In this document: piece after piece, positions 24,844-35,332 of the stretch | Layout of the letters: each line of letters opens with the position of its first letter | How positions within the stretch are numbered: the first letter of the stretch is position 1 | Source of the DNA: Thermobacillus sp. ZCTH02-B1 | Lineage (GTDB): Bacteria; Bacillota; Bacilli; Paenibacillales; Paenibacillaceae | Direction of reading: 5' to 3' | Length of the DNA stretch: 64,000 bases | NCBI RefSeq assembly: GCF_002159085.1 | Contig: NZ_LZRU01000015.1 | Span: 28,656 to 92,655, forward strand | The notes under the pieces: model-generated | Seen by the model: the letters and a program-made list of their open reading frames with translations, nothing else | Database searches by the model: none | Told to the model about the DNA's origin: nothing | Translations under genes and position numbers: made by a program

Positions 24844-27800
24844 ATGAACACGCGGCACGCGGGATTGCCGCCGAAGCAGGGGCTGTATGACCCGTGGTAC
24901 GAGCGGGACGCATGCGGCATGGGCTTCGTGGCGAACATTGCGGGCATCAAATCGAATACCGTCATCCGCCGGGCGCTGACCGTTCTCGAGAACATGGAGC
25001 ACCGCGGCGGACAGGGCAGCGAGCCGAACACGGGCGACGGCGCGGGAATCATGATCCAGATTCCGCACCGCTTCTTCCGCCGGGAAATGGCTGCGCTCGG
25101 CGTCACGCTGCCGGACGAGGGCGACTACGCCGTCGGCATGCTGTTCATGCCCCACGACGAAGCGCAGCGCGCCGAACAGGAGCGGGCGATCGAGGCGATC
25201 GTGCGCGAGGAAGGCCAGGAGGTGCTCGGCTGGCGCACGGTGCCGACGAACGACGAGGGGCTGGGCCGCTCCGCGAAGGAAGCGAAGCCCTACGTCCGCC
25301 AGCTGTTCATCGGCCGGGGGGCGAGCACGGAGGCGGATCTTGCGTTCGAGCGGAAGCTGTACGTGATCCGCAAGCGGGCGGAGCGGACGATCCGGTACAA
25401 TCCCGATTTTCCCGGAGGCAACCACTTCTATGCGGCGAGTCTGTCCTGCCGGAAGATCGTGTACAAGGGCATGCTCACGACCGCGCAGCTCAAAACGTTC
25501 TATCCCGAGATCATGGATGACGCGATGGAAACGGCGATCGCGCTGATCCATTCCCGGTTCAGCACGAACACGTTCCCGAGCTGGGACCGCGCGCATCCGT
25601 ACCGCTATCTCATCCACAACGGCGAGATCAACACGCTGCGCGGCAACATCAACTGGATGCACGCGCGCGAGACGCTGCTCGAGTCCGAGCTGTTCGGGGC
25701 CGACATCGAGAAGATCAAGCCGGTCATCGACGCGGACGGCTCCGACTCGGCGATGTTCGACAACGTGCTGGAGCTGCTCTACCTCGCCGGCCGGCCGCTT
25801 GTGCACGCGGCGATGATGATGGTGCCGGAACCGTGGACGAACCACGAGAGCATGAGCCCGGAGAAGAGGGCGTTCTACGAATACCACAGCACGCTGATGG
25901 AGCCCTGGGACGGCCCGGCCGCGATGGCGTTCACGGACGGCGTGCAGATCGGCGCGATCCTCGACCGGAACGGCCTCCGGCCGGCGCGCTACTGCGTGAC
26001 GAAGGACGGCTTCATCATCCTCGCCTCCGAGCAGGGCGCGCTCGAGATACCCCAGGAGGAGATCCTGTACAAGGACCGGCTGCGCCCGGGACGGGTGCTG
26101 CTCGTCGACACGCGGGAAGGCCGGATCATTTCCGATGAGGAAGTGAAGCGCGCGATCGCGACCGAACATCCGTACCGCGAGTGGCTGGATGCGCATAGGA
26201 TCGGTCTCGACGATCTGCCGGACGCGCCCGAACAGCCGGAGCCGGACGCCGTGTCGGTCCGCGTCCGCCAGGCGGCGTTCGGGTACACGTACGAGGAACT
26301 GCGCAAAATCCTCGAACCGATGGCGAGCACGGGGAACGAGCCGGTCGGCTCGATGGGCTACGACGCGCCGCTCGCCGTGCTGTCGGAGCGTCCGCAGCGG
26401 CTGTACAACTACTTCAAGCAGCTGTTCGCGCAGGTGACGAATCCGCCGATCGACGCCATCCGCGAGGAGATTGTCACCTCGACCGTCACGACGATCGGTT
26501 CGGAGCGCAACCTGCTGAAGCCCGAACCGGAGAGCTGCCGCCACGTCCGGCTGGAGACGCCGATCCTGTCGAACGAAGAGTTCGCGAAGCTGCGCCATAT
26601 CCGCCGGCCGGGGTTCAAGGCGATCACGATTCCGATCCTGTTCCCGGCGGCCGAAGGGGAAAAGGGGCTGCGCGAGGCGATCGACCTCATGTGCGAAGCG
26701 GCGGACCGCGTCATCGCGAAGGGCCACAATCTGATCATCCTGTCCGACCGCGGCATCGACCGGGACCATGCGGCGATTCCGGCGCTGCTCGCCGTCTCCG
26801 CGCTGCACCACCACCTGATCCGCAACGGCACGCGGACGAAGGTCAGTCTGCTCGTCGAGTCGGGCGAGCCGCGGGAAGTGCACCATTTCGCGCTGCTCCT
26901 CGGCTACGGCGCGAGCGCGATCAATCCGTACCTCGCGTTCGAGACGCTCGGCGACATGATCCGGCGCGGGATGCTCACCGGCATCACGTACGAGAAGGCG
27001 GTCCGGAACTACATCAAGGCGGCCACGAAGGGCGTCGTCAAGATTCTGTCCAAAATGGGCATCTCGACGATCCAGTCGTACCGCGGCGCGCAGATTTTCG
27101 AGGCCGTCGGGATCGCGCAGGACGTCATCGACCGGTATTTCACCTGGACGCCGTCCCGCGTCGGCGGCATCGGCCTGGACACCATCGCCGAGGAGGCGCT
27201 GAAGCCGCATCGGAAGGCGTTCGATTCCCCCGCCGATGCCGGGGAGGAGCTCGACTCCGGCGGCGAATACCAGTGGCGCAGGGACGGCGAGGACCATCTG
27301 TTCAATCCGGAGACGGTCCATACGCTGCAGCTTGCGGCGCGGACGAACGATTACCGGCTGTACAAACGGTTCTCGAAGCTGGTCGAGGGCGAGGCGGAGA
27401 CCCGGCGCACGCTCCGCTCGCTGCTCAAATTCAGGCAGGGCCGTCCGATCCCGATCGAGGAGGTCGAGCCGGTCGAGTCGATCGTGAAGCGCTTCAAGAC
27501 CGGCGCGATGTCCTACGGCTCGATCAGCAAGGAGGCGCACGAGGCGCTCGCGATCGCGATGAACCGGATCGGCGGCAAGTCGAACACCGGCGAGGGCGGC
27601 GAGGACCCGCGGCGCTACGTGCCGGACCCGAACGGCGATTCGCGCCGCAGCGCGATCAAGCAGGTCGCGTCGGGACGGTTCGGCGTGACGAGCCTGTACC
27701 TGGTGAACGCCGACGAGATCCAGATCAAGATGGCGCAAGGCGCGAAGCCGGGCGAGGGCGGCCAGCTGCCGGGGCGCAAAGTCTACCCGTGGATCGCGGA

Positions 27801-29448
27801 GGTGCGCGGCTCGACGCCGGGCGTCGGCCTCATCTCGCCGCCGCCGCACCATGACATCTATTCGATCGAGGATCTGGCCGAACTGATTCACGACCTGAAG
27901 AACGCGAACCCGCGCGCGCGCATCAGCGTGAAGCTCGTCTCGGAAGTCGGCGTCGGCACGATCGCGGCCGGCGTCGCGAAGGGGCGCGCGGACGTCATCC
28001 TGATCAGCGGCTACGACGGCGGCACCGGCGCCTCGCCGGTCACGTCGATCCGCCACGCGGGGCTGCCGTGGGAGCTCGGCCTCGCGGAGACGCACCAGAC
28101 GCTGATGTTGAACGATCTGCGCGGCCGCGTCACCCTCGAGGTCGACGGCAAGCTGATGACCGGCCGGGACGTCGCGATCGCGGCGCTGCTCGGCGCGGAG
28201 GAATTCGGGTTCTCGACGGCTCCGCTCGTCGTGCTCGGTTGCATCATGATGCGCGTCTGCCACCTCGACACGTGCCCGGTCGGCATCGCGACGCAGAATC
28301 CCGAGCTGCGGAAGAACTTCATGGGCAGTCCGGACTATGTCGTCAATTACATGCGGTTCGTCGCGCAGGAACTCCGCGAGATCATGGCCGGGCTCGGCTT
28401 CCGGACCGTCGACGAGATGGTCGGCCGCGTCGACATGCTGGAGGCGGACGAGACGGCGCTGTACGGCAAGCGCAAGGGGCTGGATCTCACGGCGCTGCTC
28501 CACCGCCCGGATCTACCGTCGGACGCGCCGCGCCGCTGCGTGCAGAAGCAGAACCACGGCCTCGAGGATTCGCTCGATGCGCGCGAGCTCATCCCGCGGG
28601 CGATGCCGGCGCTCGAGCGGCGCGAGCCGGTCAGCGCGTCGTTCCCGATCCGCAATACGAACCGGGTCGTCGGGACGATGCTCGGCTACGAGGTGACGCG
28701 CCGCTACGGCGCGGAAGGGCTTCCGGAGGATACGATCCGGTTCCATTTCACCGGGTCGGCCGGCCAGAGCTTCGGCGCATTCCTGCCGCGCGGCATCACG
28801 CTGACGCTCGAAGGCGACGCGAACGATTATGTCGGCAAGGGGCTGTCCGGCGGCAAGCTGGTCATCAAGCCTTCGCCGAAGGCGACGTTCCGGGCGGAGG
28901 AGAACATCATCATCGGCAACACGGCGCTGTACGGTGCGACCGGCGGCGAGGCGTACATCCGCGGCGTCGCCGGCGAGCGGTTTGCCGTGCGCAACAGCGG
29001 CGCCTACGCCGTCGTCGAGGGCGTGGGCGACCACGGCTGCGAGTACATGACCGGCGGGCGCGTCGTCGTCCTCGGCCGGACCGGACGGAACTTTGCGGCC
29101 GGCATGTCGGGCGGCATCGCGTACGTGTACGATGAAGACGGCGATTTTCCGGTTCGCTGCAACTTCGAGATGGTCGTCCTGGAAGCGCTGGATGCGGGCA
29201 GAGAGAGCGAGGAGGTCAGGGCGATGATCCGCCGCCACGCGGAGCTGACGGACAGCGAGCGGGCGCGCGAGATCCTGTCCGACTGGGAGACATCCCGCGC
29301 GAAGTTCGTCAAGGTCATTCCGAAGGACTACAAACGGATGATCGAGCGGATTGAAGACATGCACCGGCGCGGCTTGATCGGGGAAGCGGCGCTGATGGCC
29401 GCCTTCGAGGCGAATGCCCGCGATCTGGCCCGCGTCGGGGGGAACTGA
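24844..29448 (+). CDS. gltB: Glutamate synthase large subunit
   Basis: 1534 residues, full length. The class II glutamine amidotransferase domain starts after a short propeptide at Cys24 ([13 protein letters not shown]); the central domain follows, then the FMN/2-oxoglutarate synthase domain ([40 protein letters not shown]), the 3Fe-4S cysteines in [15 protein letters not shown], and the C-terminal GXGXG beta-helix. It makes two glutamates from glutamine and 2-oxoglutarate. ATG 24844 has GAGGTGG at 24828-24834. No gltD follows, so the small subunit must be encoded elsewhere or the enzyme is ferredoxin-type. Confidence 0.95.
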   Translation: MNTRHAGLPPKQGLYDPWYERDACGMGFVANIAGIKSNTVIRRALTVLENMEHRGGQGSEPNTGDGAGIMIQIPHRFFRREMAALGVTLPDEGDYAVGMLFMPHDEAQRAEQERAIEAIVREEGQEVLGWRTVPTNDEGLGRSAKEAKPYVRQLFIGRGASTEADLAFERKLYVIRKRAERTIRYNPDFPGGNHFYAASLSCRKIVYKGMLTTAQLKTFYPEIMDDAMETAIALIHSRFSTNTFPSWDRAHPYRYLIHNGEINTLRGNINWMHARETLLESELFGADIEKIKPVIDADGSDSAMFDNVLELLYLAGRPLVHAAMMMVPEPWTNHESMSPEKRAFYEYHSTLMEPWDGPAAMAFTDGVQIGAILDRNGLRPARYCVTKDGFIILASEQGALEIPQEEILYKDRLRPGRVLLVDTREGRIISDEEVKRAIATEHPYREWLDAHRIGLDDLPDAPEQPEPDAVSVRVRQAAFGYTYEELRKILEPMASTGNEPVGSMGYDAPLAVLSERPQRLYNYFKQLFAQVTNPPIDAIREEIVTSTVTTIGSERNLLKPEPESCRHVRLETPILSNEEFAKLRHIRRPGFKAITIPILFPAAEGEKGLREAIDLMCEAADRVIAKGHNLIILSDRGIDRDHAAIPALLAVSALHHHLIRNGTRTKVSLLVESGEPREVHHFALLLGYGASAINPYLAFETLGDMIRRGMLTGITYEKAVRNYIKAATKGVVKILSKMGISTIQSYRGAQIFEAVGIAQDVIDRYFTWTPSRVGGIGLDTIAEEALKPHRKAFDSPADAGEELDSGGEYQWRRDGEDHLFNPETVHTLQLAARTNDYRLYKRFSKLVEGEAETRRTLRSLLKFRQGRPIPIEEVEPVESIVKRFKTGAMSYGSISKEAHEALAIAMNRIGGKSNTGEGGEDPRRYVPDPNGDSRRSAIKQVASGRFGVTSLYLVNADEIQIKMAQGAKPGEGGQLPGRKVYPWIAEVRGSTPGVGLISPPPHHDIYSIEDLAELIHDLKNANPRARISVKLVSEVGVGTIAAGVAKGRADVILISGYDGGTGASPVTSIRHAGLPWELGLAETHQTLMLNDLRGRVTLEVDGKLMTGRDVAIAALLGAEEFGFSTAPLVVLGCIMMRVCHLDTCPVGIATQNPELRKNFMGSPDYVVNYMRFVAQELREIMAGLGFRTVDEMVGRVDMLEADETALYGKRKGLDLTALLHRPDLPSDAPRRCVQKQNHGLEDSLDARELIPRAMPALERREPVSASFPIRNTNRVVGTMLGYEVTRRYGAEGLPEDTIRFHFTGSAGQSFGAFLPRGITLTLEGDANDYVGKGLSGGKLVIKPSPKATFRAEENIIIGNTALYGATGGEAYIRGVAGERFAVRNSGAYAVVEGVGDHGCEYMTGGRVVVLGRTGRNFAAGMSGGIAYVYDEDGDFPVRCNFEMVVLEALDAGRESEEVRAMIRRHAELTDSERAREILSDWETSRAKFVKVIPKDYKRMIERIEDMHRRGLIGEAALMAAFEANARDLARVGGN

Positions 29449-29475
29449 ACGGCAACGGAACGGTACCTGCATGAA

Positions 29476-29513
29476 ACATGCGCATGCCCGCGTGCCAGGG
29501 GGCATGCGCATGT
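29476..29513. terminator. Hairpin downstream of gltB
   Basis: A perfect 14-bp inverted repeat, ACATGCGCATGCCC / GGGCATGCGCATGT, with a 10-base loop lies between convergent gltB and the XRE gene. There is no clear T-tract, so it may be a bidirectional mRNA 3' end structure rather than a classic terminator. Confidence 0.5.
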
Positions 29514-29541
29514 TCGCTTGGCGGCATGTTCCGGTGCGCCC

Positions 29542-29916
29542 TCATTCGCCGCGCATGCTCCGTTCGGCGCGGACGAATGCGATGAAGCGCCGCGTCTCCT
29601 CCGGCGTCAGCAGGCGGCCGTCGACCGAAAACGAGAACTTCGACATGATCTCCTCGTCCGAGAGTTCAAGGGAATCGACGAATTCGCGGACGTCCGGACT
29701 AAGCGGAGGATTGGGGACGTTCGTCCGGCCGACCAGATAGTCGATCGAAACGTTGAACAGATCGGCGAATTTCGTCAGCGTCTCGGTGTCGGGTTCACGC
29801 CGGTTCTTCTCGTAATGGGACAGCGCCGCGCGGGATATGCCGATCGCCGCAGCCGTTTGCTCCTGTGTCCAGCCCCGTTCTTCGCGCAGTTTTGCTATTC
29901 GGCTACCAATGTTCAT
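29542..29916 (-). CDS. XRE-family HTH transcriptional regulator
   Basis: About 124 residues. NIGSRIAKLREERGWTQEQT, AAAIGISRAALSHYEKNRRE and PDTETLTKFADLFNVSIDYL form a complete Cro/C1 HTH domain, followed by a VGRTNVPNPP linker and an acidic C-terminal helix region. The start at 29916 uses AGGGGG on the minus strand; ATG 29922 overlaps that site. Such small regulators often autoregulate. The target is unknown; candidates are itself or the CxxC gene transcribed away from it. Confidence 0.85.
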   Translation of the reverse strand: MNIGSRIAKLREERGWTQEQTAAAIGISRAALSHYEKNRREPDTETLTKFADLFNVSIDYLVGRTNVPNPPLSPDVREFVDSLELSDEEIMSKFSFSVDGRLLTPEETRRFIAFVRAERSMRGE

Positions 29917-30324
29917 GTTCATCCCCCTAACCGGTTCTCCCTTCGTGTTGCCAAGACTTGTCGTTCGAGTTGCGACTGGATGCACACTGCCGGTTGCGGC
30001 TTGATCGACGGTCGTCCATATACATAACGTAACATTTTTCTACAGGCAGTACAAGGAACTTGTCGGAACAGTTCAGGAAAAATCGGGGCCGCCGGATGCA
30101 GGCCGCATGCCGGAGTTCCGACAAAAGGATACAGCCCAAACGGGAATTCGGGATTGACACGGTGCGATAAATGTCATAAATTATAAGCGTGGGAGATACG
30201 AAATGTATCCTATTTGTGGCCGAGGCTACAAATTGAAGCTCGTCCGGACCGCAGGATGTGACGCTCCATAGTGTATCGAATCGGGGGAATTCGAACCTTT
30301 CGGGCAAAGGAGTGTTGACCGGCG
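29917..30324. promoter_or_regulatory. Divergent intergenic region with dyads
   Basis: 408 bp between divergent genes. A plus-strand promoter candidate is TTGACA at 30154-30159 with TAAATT 17 bp on. ATTTGTGGCC / GGCTACAAAT (30212-30233) is a 22-bp near-palindrome downstream, a plausible operator. GATAC/GTATC at 30195-30209 forms another small dyad. Nothing coding is seen. Confidence 0.45.
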
Positions 30325-30576
30325 ATGGAGACCGGGCAATTCTATTGCATCGGCTGCCAGGAGCTGAAGGATGCGGTGTTCGGCCACCGGGTGTTCCGGA
30401 CGGGATATTTTCGTCTCGTCTATCCGCTCGGCTACTGTCTGGTCTGCCACAGCAGGGAACAGGCGTCCCGATCTGCGGCGGACGAAGGCGGTTCCGGGAC
30501 GGTCTTCGCGTCGCCGGACCCTGATGCGATCTCCGGGGACCTCGAACCGCCCGCCGTCCGGCAGGCCGCGGTCTGA
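30325..30576 (+). CDS. Small protein with two CxxC pairs
   Basis: 83 residues. CIGCQ near residue 8 and CLVCHSR near 38 form two CxxC knuckles that could bind zinc; the last 35 residues are low complexity. It is not recognised as a known family. AAAGGAG lies 12 bases upstream, and a strong terminator follows its stop, which supports a monocistronic gene. A nucleic-acid-binding or redox role is possible but not shown. Confidence 0.6.
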   Translation: METGQFYCIGCQELKDAVFGHRVFRTGYFRLVYPLGYCLVCHSREQASRSAADEGGSGTVFASPDPDAISGDLEPPAVRQAAV

Positions 30577-30599
30577 AGCGGGCGGCGCCCCGATGCGCG

Positions 30600-30630
30600 C
30601 CCCCGGCCGTCATTCGGCCGGGGGTTTTAT
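30600..30630 (+). terminator. Rho-independent terminator
   Basis: CCCCGGCCG (30601-30609), a 5-base loop, CGGCCGGGG (30615-30623), then GTTTTATT. Confidence 0.88.
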
Positions 30631-30650
30631 TGTGTTGAATTCTATGAAAC

Positions 30651-30678
30651 TTGTTTTGACCGCTTCCGTTTATATAAT
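30651..30678 (+). promoter_or_regulatory. Putative promoter for the ABC exporter genes
   Basis: TATAAT at 30673-30678 with TTGTTT 16 bp upstream (30651-30656). It lies between the terminator and the gene at 30724. Confidence 0.5.
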
Positions 30679-30723
30679 GGACAATTTGGGCATCATGTGT
30701 CGCAGAGGATGGAGGAGGATTCG

Positions 30724-31653
30724 GTGTTGGAACGACACGGGGGCGGCGCGGAGCCGGTCGTGCGGCTCGTGAACGTGACGAAGCGGATCGGCAAACGCAC
30801 GATCATCGACAACCTGACGTTCGACGTGCCGCCGGGTGAAGTATTCGGATTTCTCGGCCCGAACGGATCGGGGAAGACGACGACGATCCGCATGATGGTC
30901 GGCCTCATGCGGATGACTTCGGGCGAGATCTACATCAAGGGACGCAGCATCCGGACCGAATTCGAAGCCGCGGTGCGCCAGGTCGGCGCCATCGTGGAAA
31001 ATCCGGAGATGTACAAATTCCTGACCGGTTACCAGAACCTGGTCCATTACGCGAGAATGCTCCCCGGCATCGGGAAGCGGCGGATCGACGAGGTCGTGGA
31101 GCTCGTCGGCCTGTCCGATCGCATCCATGACAAGGTCAAGACGTATTCGCTCGGGATGCGGCAGCGGCTCGGGGTGGCGCAGGCGATTCTGCACCGTCCG
31201 GCGCTGCTGGTCCTGGACGAACCGACGAACGGCCTCGATCCGGCCGGCATCCGCGAGCTCCGGGACTATCTGCGCCACCTCGCGAAGCATGAGGGGACGA
31301 CCGTGCTCGTCTCGAGCCACCTGCTCTCGGAGATGGAGCTGATGTGCGACCGCGTCGCCATCATCCAGCAGGGGCGCCTGGTCGATGTGCGGCCGATCCG
31401 CCGCGATGCCGGCGCGGAGAAGCTGGAAATCCTGTTCGAGGTCGACCGGCCCGACACGGCTTCGGAGGTGCTGGACGGCGTCGTCCTGCGGACGGAATCC
31501 GGAGGCATCGTGGTGACCGCAGGGCGGGAGGAGACGGCCGACATCAACGCCCGGCTGGTCGCGGCGGGCGTGCGCGTGTACGGCATCCGGACCGTGACGA
31601 AGTCGCTGGAAGACCAGTTCCTCGAAGTGACGGGAGGCGGTCGCATTGGCTGA
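30724..31653 (+). CDS. ABC transporter ATP-binding protein (BcrA/NatA-like)
   Basis: 309 residues. Walker A GPNGSGKTTTIRMM, the signature YSLGMRQRLG (an LSGGQ variant usual for the BcrA/CcmA group), Walker B LLVLDEPTNGLDP and the H-loop VSSHLLSEM are all present. It powers a drug or peptide exporter with the permease that overlaps its end by 8 bases. GTG 30724 follows GGAGGAGG at 30711-30718. Bacitracin-type resistance or a lantibiotic-type immunity role is possible by family only. Confidence 0.9.
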   Translation: MLERHGGGAEPVVRLVNVTKRIGKRTIIDNLTFDVPPGEVFGFLGPNGSGKTTTIRMMVGLMRMTSGEIYIKGRSIRTEFEAAVRQVGAIVENPEMYKFLTGYQNLVHYARMLPGIGKRRIDEVVELVGLSDRIHDKVKTYSLGMRQRLGVAQAILHRPALLVLDEPTNGLDPAGIRELRDYLRHLAKHEGTTVLVSSHLLSEMELMCDRVAIIQQGRLVDVRPIRRDAGAEKLEILFEVDRPDTASEVLDGVVLRTESGGIVVTAGREETADINARLVAAGVRVYGIRTVTKSLEDQFLEVTGGGRIG

Positions 31654-32422
31654 TTTCCTGAACCTGGTCCGGAACGAGAACATGAAGATTTACTACCGGG
31701 TCCGGACGTGGGTCATGTCCGCGATCCTGCTGGTCCTTCCGCTCGCGATGTCGATCATCGGCCGGTTCGTCGACGATTCGCCGAACATGTGGAGCTACGT
31801 CATGCTGGAGTCCGGCCTCATGACCATGCTGCTCTCGATCTTCGCGGTCGTCATGGCGGCGGACAGCGTGGCGGGGGAATTTTCGAACGGCACGATCAAG
31901 CTGCTGCTCATCCGCCCGTGGAGCCGGAACAAGATTCTGCTATCGAAGTATCTTGCGCTGCTCTGCTACATCGTCCTGAATCTGGCGGTGTTCTTCGCGC
32001 TGACGCTGTTGCTGAATTTCGTGCTGTTTGGCGGCGGCGATTCCGGGTCTTCGATTCCGAGCGGTTGGAGTCCCTTCGGATATGTGACGGCCTGGTACGG
32101 GCTCAATCTGATCGAGATGGCGGTCGTCGCGACGATGGCGTTCATGATATCCTCCGTGTTCCGTTCCGGCGGCCTCGCGATCGGGCTGTCGATTTTCGCG
32201 CTGCTCGGCAGCGGCATCATCTCGAGTCTGCTCTCGCTGATCGACAAGCCGTGGATCGATTACGTTCTGTTCATGCATTTCGGGCTGGAGCGATATCTGA
32301 ACGCCGGCGAGCTGTTCCGCGGGCATTCGCTCGGTTTCTCGCTCGGCGTGCTGGCCGGCTATTACGTCCTGTTCCTCGCGCTGTCCTGGTACGTGTTCAA
32401 CCGCCGCGACGTGGCGGCCTGA
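31646..32422 (+). CDS. ABC-2 type transporter permease
   Basis: 258 residues with about six membrane segments. MKIYYRVRTWVMSAILLVLP, GEFSNGTIKLLLIRPWSRNK and KYLALLCYIVLN are typical of ABC-2 permeases that pair with BcrA-like ATPases. The start is TTG 31646, with GGGAGGCGG at 31632-31640, overlapping the ATPase gene. It forms a two-gene exporter operon; the substrate is unknown. Confidence 0.87.
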   Translation: MADFLNLVRNENMKIYYRVRTWVMSAILLVLPLAMSIIGRFVDDSPNMWSYVMLESGLMTMLLSIFAVVMAADSVAGEFSNGTIKLLLIRPWSRNKILLSKYLALLCYIVLNLAVFFALTLLLNFVLFGGGDSGSSIPSGWSPFGYVTAWYGLNLIEMAVVATMAFMISSVFRSGGLAIGLSIFALLGSGIISSLLSLIDKPWIDYVLFMHFGLERYLNAGELFRGHSLGFSLGVLAGYYVLFLALSWYVFNRRDVAA

Positions 32423-32440
32423 CGGCGGGCTGGCACGCGA

Positions 32441-32485
32441 AAAAAGCCTTCGGAACCGCCCGGAGCGGTGTCCGAAGGCTTTCGA
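32441..32485. terminator. Bidirectional terminator
   Basis: GCCTTCGGA / TCCGAAGGC with an inner ACCGC/GCGGT stem. It is flanked by AAAAAA on the left and TTTC on the right, so it can end both the plus-strand permease gene and the minus-strand acyltransferase gene. Confidence 0.85.
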
Positions 32486-32552
32486 TGTTCGGCCGGAATC
32501 CCGGTTGCCTGTCTCCGTGGACGGTCCGGTCGGCCGTCCGTCGGTCCCGTCG

Positions 32553-33719
32553 TCACCTGCCGACCGACAGCGACCGTTCCGCCGATGGCTTCGGCAGCCC
32601 GGTATATCGCGCCGGCACGTTGCCGAAGAGCACCCAGGCGAACGGGATGAAGCGGAACGCCAGCGTCACGACAAGCCAGGACAGGGTCAGCGCGAGCACG
32701 AACCCGCCCGCGTACCAGAGATGGAACCAATACGTCGCGGTGACCGGATGCAACCGGTAATAGAAGAGAACCAGCGGATGAAACAGGTAAATGCCGAAGC
32801 TCATGACGCCGAGATGGTCGAGCAGCCGCACGACGCGCGCCTCCCTGTTCCATTCGCGCAACAGGAACGCGACCTGGATCAGGACGAGGGCGGTGCAGAA
32901 CGTGTGCAGATTCCAGAGCAATTCGTACCACAGCGTATTGAACCAGCGTCCGTCATGGCGGGTCACGTACCAGATCCAGACATGGGAGAGCCCGAACGCC
33001 AGCCATCCGGCCCACAGCAGCGCCCAGGTCGGGCCGCGCCACGACTTCAGCTTCGCGGCGGTCGGTTTCAGCCATTCCCGGATCCGGTCGAACGAAATGC
33101 CGAAGTACGCGCCCGTGAAATAATACGCGAAATAGCTGAGCGCCCAGCTGCCCTTGTTCGGGACGGACAGCCAGTAATGGTTGAGCAGCACGAAGCCCCA
33201 TTGCACCGCGAAGCCGAAGGGGATGAACCCCTTCGTCAGGAGGGGCCATTTTTTGCTTGCGTAGAGCAACAGCGGGAAGAGCACGTAAAACTGCACGCTG
33301 ATGAATACAAAATAAAGGTGAGCATATGCCTTGCCCGTGAGCAGTTTGTCCACAAAGTCAGCCAGCGCGACGTCGAGGGGCCTGTCCGCATAATACCAGT
33401 AGTGCCGCAGCGCGTAGTACCCGATGGAGAAGATCAGGTACGGAAGCAGGATGTACATCAGCCTTTTCTTGTAGAACCCGAGGAAAAGGCTTCGGTCCGC
33501 CGGCCGGTCATAATAGGTGTAGAACAGGACGAGGCTGCTGAGCAGAATGAACGTCGGCGTGCCGAATTTGAAGAAGATGTTGGCGAAATTGTACAGCGGA
33601 TAGAGGGACGACCCCAGCGTTTCGGTGACCGCGAACGAGGTGGAGTGCACCATGAGCACGCCGATGATCGCGAAGGCGCGCACCAGGTTGATTTCGTCGA
33701 TTCTTTCCTTGGGTTTCAT
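32553..33719 (-). CDS. Membrane acyltransferase family 3 protein
   Basis: 388 residues, about ten membrane segments. EINLVRAFAIIGVLMVHSTS contains the conserved R-x10-H of acyltransferase-3 proteins, and FGIYLFHPLVLFYY is the typical late segment. These enzymes acylate surface polysaccharides or other envelope sugars using acyl-CoA. ATG 33719 has GGAGGCGG upstream on the minus strand; the frame extends further but has no site. The partner polymer could be the exopolysaccharide or teichoic acids. Confidence 0.85.
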   Translation of the reverse strand: MKPKERIDEINLVRAFAIIGVLMVHSTSFAVTETLGSSLYPLYNFANIFFKFGTPTFILLSSLVLFYTYYDRPADRSLFLGFYKKRLMYILLPYLIFSIGYYALRHYWYYADRPLDVALADFVDKLLTGKAYAHLYFVFISVQFYVLFPLLLYASKKWPLLTKGFIPFGFAVQWGFVLLNHYWLSVPNKGSWALSYFAYYFTGAYFGISFDRIREWLKPTAAKLKSWRGPTWALLWAGWLAFGLSHVWIWYVTRHDGRWFNTLWYELLWNLHTFCTALVLIQVAFLLREWNREARVVRLLDHLGVMSFGIYLFHPLVLFYYRLHPVTATYWFHLWYAGGFVLALTLSWLVVTLAFRFIPFAWVLFGNVPARYTGLPKPSAERSLSVGR

Positions 33720-33862
33720 GGCGGAACCGCCTCCGAATCGGTGAAGAACACGTTGCCGAACCGGCTTATGGTCCACTATACCACAAATTCCCGCCCGCGG
33801 TCACCGATGGTCCGGATCGTCCGATGAGAGGATGCTCTGAGTCTGACCCGAGCGGGCGGCCC

Positions 33863-35200
33863 TTATCCGTTCCGGATTTCGGCCGTGATGCGGAACGCTT
33901 CATCCGCCGCCAAAATCGTCTCCTCGATGTCCGCCTCGCTGTGGGCGACGGTCAGGAACCAAGCCTCGTACTTCGACGGCGCAAGGCAGACGCCGCGGTC
34001 GAGCATGGCGCGGAAGAACGCGGCGAACGCCTCGCCGTCCGTGTCCTGCGCCTCGGCGTAATTCGTGACCGGGTGATCGCAGAAGTGCGTCGAGAACGCG
34101 CCGCGGACCCGGTTGATCGTGAGCGGCACGCCGTGCTTCGCCGCGGCTGCGGCCAGCCCCTTCGCAAGCCGCGCGGCGAGCGCGTCCATCCGTTCGTAGA
34201 CGCCGGGCTCGCGGAGCACGTCGAGGCAGGCCAGCCCGGCGGAGATCGAGGCGGGGTTGCCCGCCATCGTGCCGGCCTGGTAAGCCGGGCCGAGCGGCGC
34301 GACCTGCTCCATGATCTCCTTCCTTCCGCCATAGGCGCCGATCGGCAGGCCGCCGCCGATGATTTTGCCGAGGGCGGTCAGGTCCGGCTCGATCGCGGCG
34401 TGGTCGGGGAACGCGGCGAAGTTCTGCGCCCCGCCGTAATGGAAGCGGAAGGCGGTGATCACTTCGTCGTAGATGACGAGCGCGCCGGCGTCGCGCGCCA
34501 TCCGGCACACGCCTTCGAGGAAGCCGGGCTTCGGCATGACGATGCCGAAGTTGCCGACGATCGGTTCGACGAGGACGGCCGCGACGTCTTCGCCCCATCG
34601 CTCGAGGGCGAGGCGCAGGCCCTCCAGGTCGTTGTACGGCACGGTGATCACTTCGTGCGCGATCGAGAGCGGGATGCCCGCGCTGTCCGGAATGCCGAGC
34701 GTCGACGGGCCGGAGCCGGCGGCGACGAGCACGAGATCGGAATGGCCGTGGTAGCAGCCGGCGAATTTGACGATTTTCGTGCGGCCCGTGTAGGCCCGGG
34801 CGACGCGGATCGTCGTCATGACCGCCTCGGTGCCGCTGTTCACGAACCGAACCTTGTCCATCGAGGGGATCGCTTCCTTCAGGCGGCGGGCCATCTCGAT
34901 CTCGAGCTCGGTCGGCGTGCCGTACAGCGTGCCGTTCTCGGCCGCACGGGCGATCGCCTCGACGATGCGCGGATGGGCGTGCCCGGCGATGATCGGCCCG
35001 TAGGCGGCGAGGTAGTCGATGTAGCGATTGCCGTCGGCATCCCAGAAATACGCGCCCTGCGCGCGTTTCATGAAGACCGGGGCGCCGCCGCCGACCGCCT
35101 TGAACGAGCGGGACGGGCTGTTCACGCCGCCGACGATGTGGCGGAGCGCTTCCCGGTAGAGGGCTTCGGATGTCGGACGGTGGCGGGTGTCTGCGGGCAT
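33863..35200 (-). CDS. hemL: Glutamate-1-semialdehyde 2,1-aminomutase
   Basis: 445 residues, family length. [55 protein letters not shown] and the PLP lysine in [20 protein letters not shown] are diagnostic. It converts glutamate-1-semialdehyde to 5-aminolevulinate for heme and cobalamin. It stands alone here, not in a hem operon, as a second hemL often does in bacilli. ATG 35200 has GGAGAG 9 bases upstream on the minus strand. Confidence 0.95.
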   Translation of the reverse strand: MPADTRHRPTSEALYREALRHIVGGVNSPSRSFKAVGGGAPVFMKRAQGAYFWDADGNRYIDYLAAYGPIIAGHAHPRIVEAIARAAENGTLYGTPTELEIEMARRLKEAIPSMDKVRFVNSGTEAVMTTIRVARAYTGRTKIVKFAGCYHGHSDLVLVAAGSGPSTLGIPDSAGIPLSIAHEVITVPYNDLEGLRLALERWGEDVAAVLVEPIVGNFGIVMPKPGFLEGVCRMARDAGALVIYDEVITAFRFHYGGAQNFAAFPDHAAIEPDLTALGKIIGGGLPIGAYGGRKEIMEQVAPLGPAYQAGTMAGNPASISAGLACLDVLREPGVYERMDALAARLAKGLAAAAAKHGVPLTINRVRGAFSTHFCDHPVTNYAEAQDTDGEAFAAFFRAMLDRGVCLAPSKYEAWFLTVAHSEADIEETILAADEAFRITAEIRNG

Positions 35201-35257
35201 GGGGGACTCTCCTTTCGCATCTGCGGGTTTCTTTTTTTTGTGTCGGGAAGCGAAATC

Positions 35258-35282
35258 AAGAAAAGGGCGCTCCGGCGCCGAT
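35258..35282 (-). terminator. Terminator of the LCP gene
   Basis: Read on the minus strand: GGCGC, CGGA loop, GCGCC, then CTTTTCTTG, about 50 bases after the LCP gene stop. Confidence 0.7.
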
Positions 35283-35332
35283 GGCCGGAACCCCCTTCCT
35301 GGCGTATTCATCCGGTGCATGCGCTCCGAGAA

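Noticed and set aside
24787..28503. Open frame of over 1200 codons on the minus strand opposite gltB
   Set aside because: It is a codon-bias shadow of gltB in high-GC DNA: Arg/Asp/His-rich, no domain features and no ribosome binding site.
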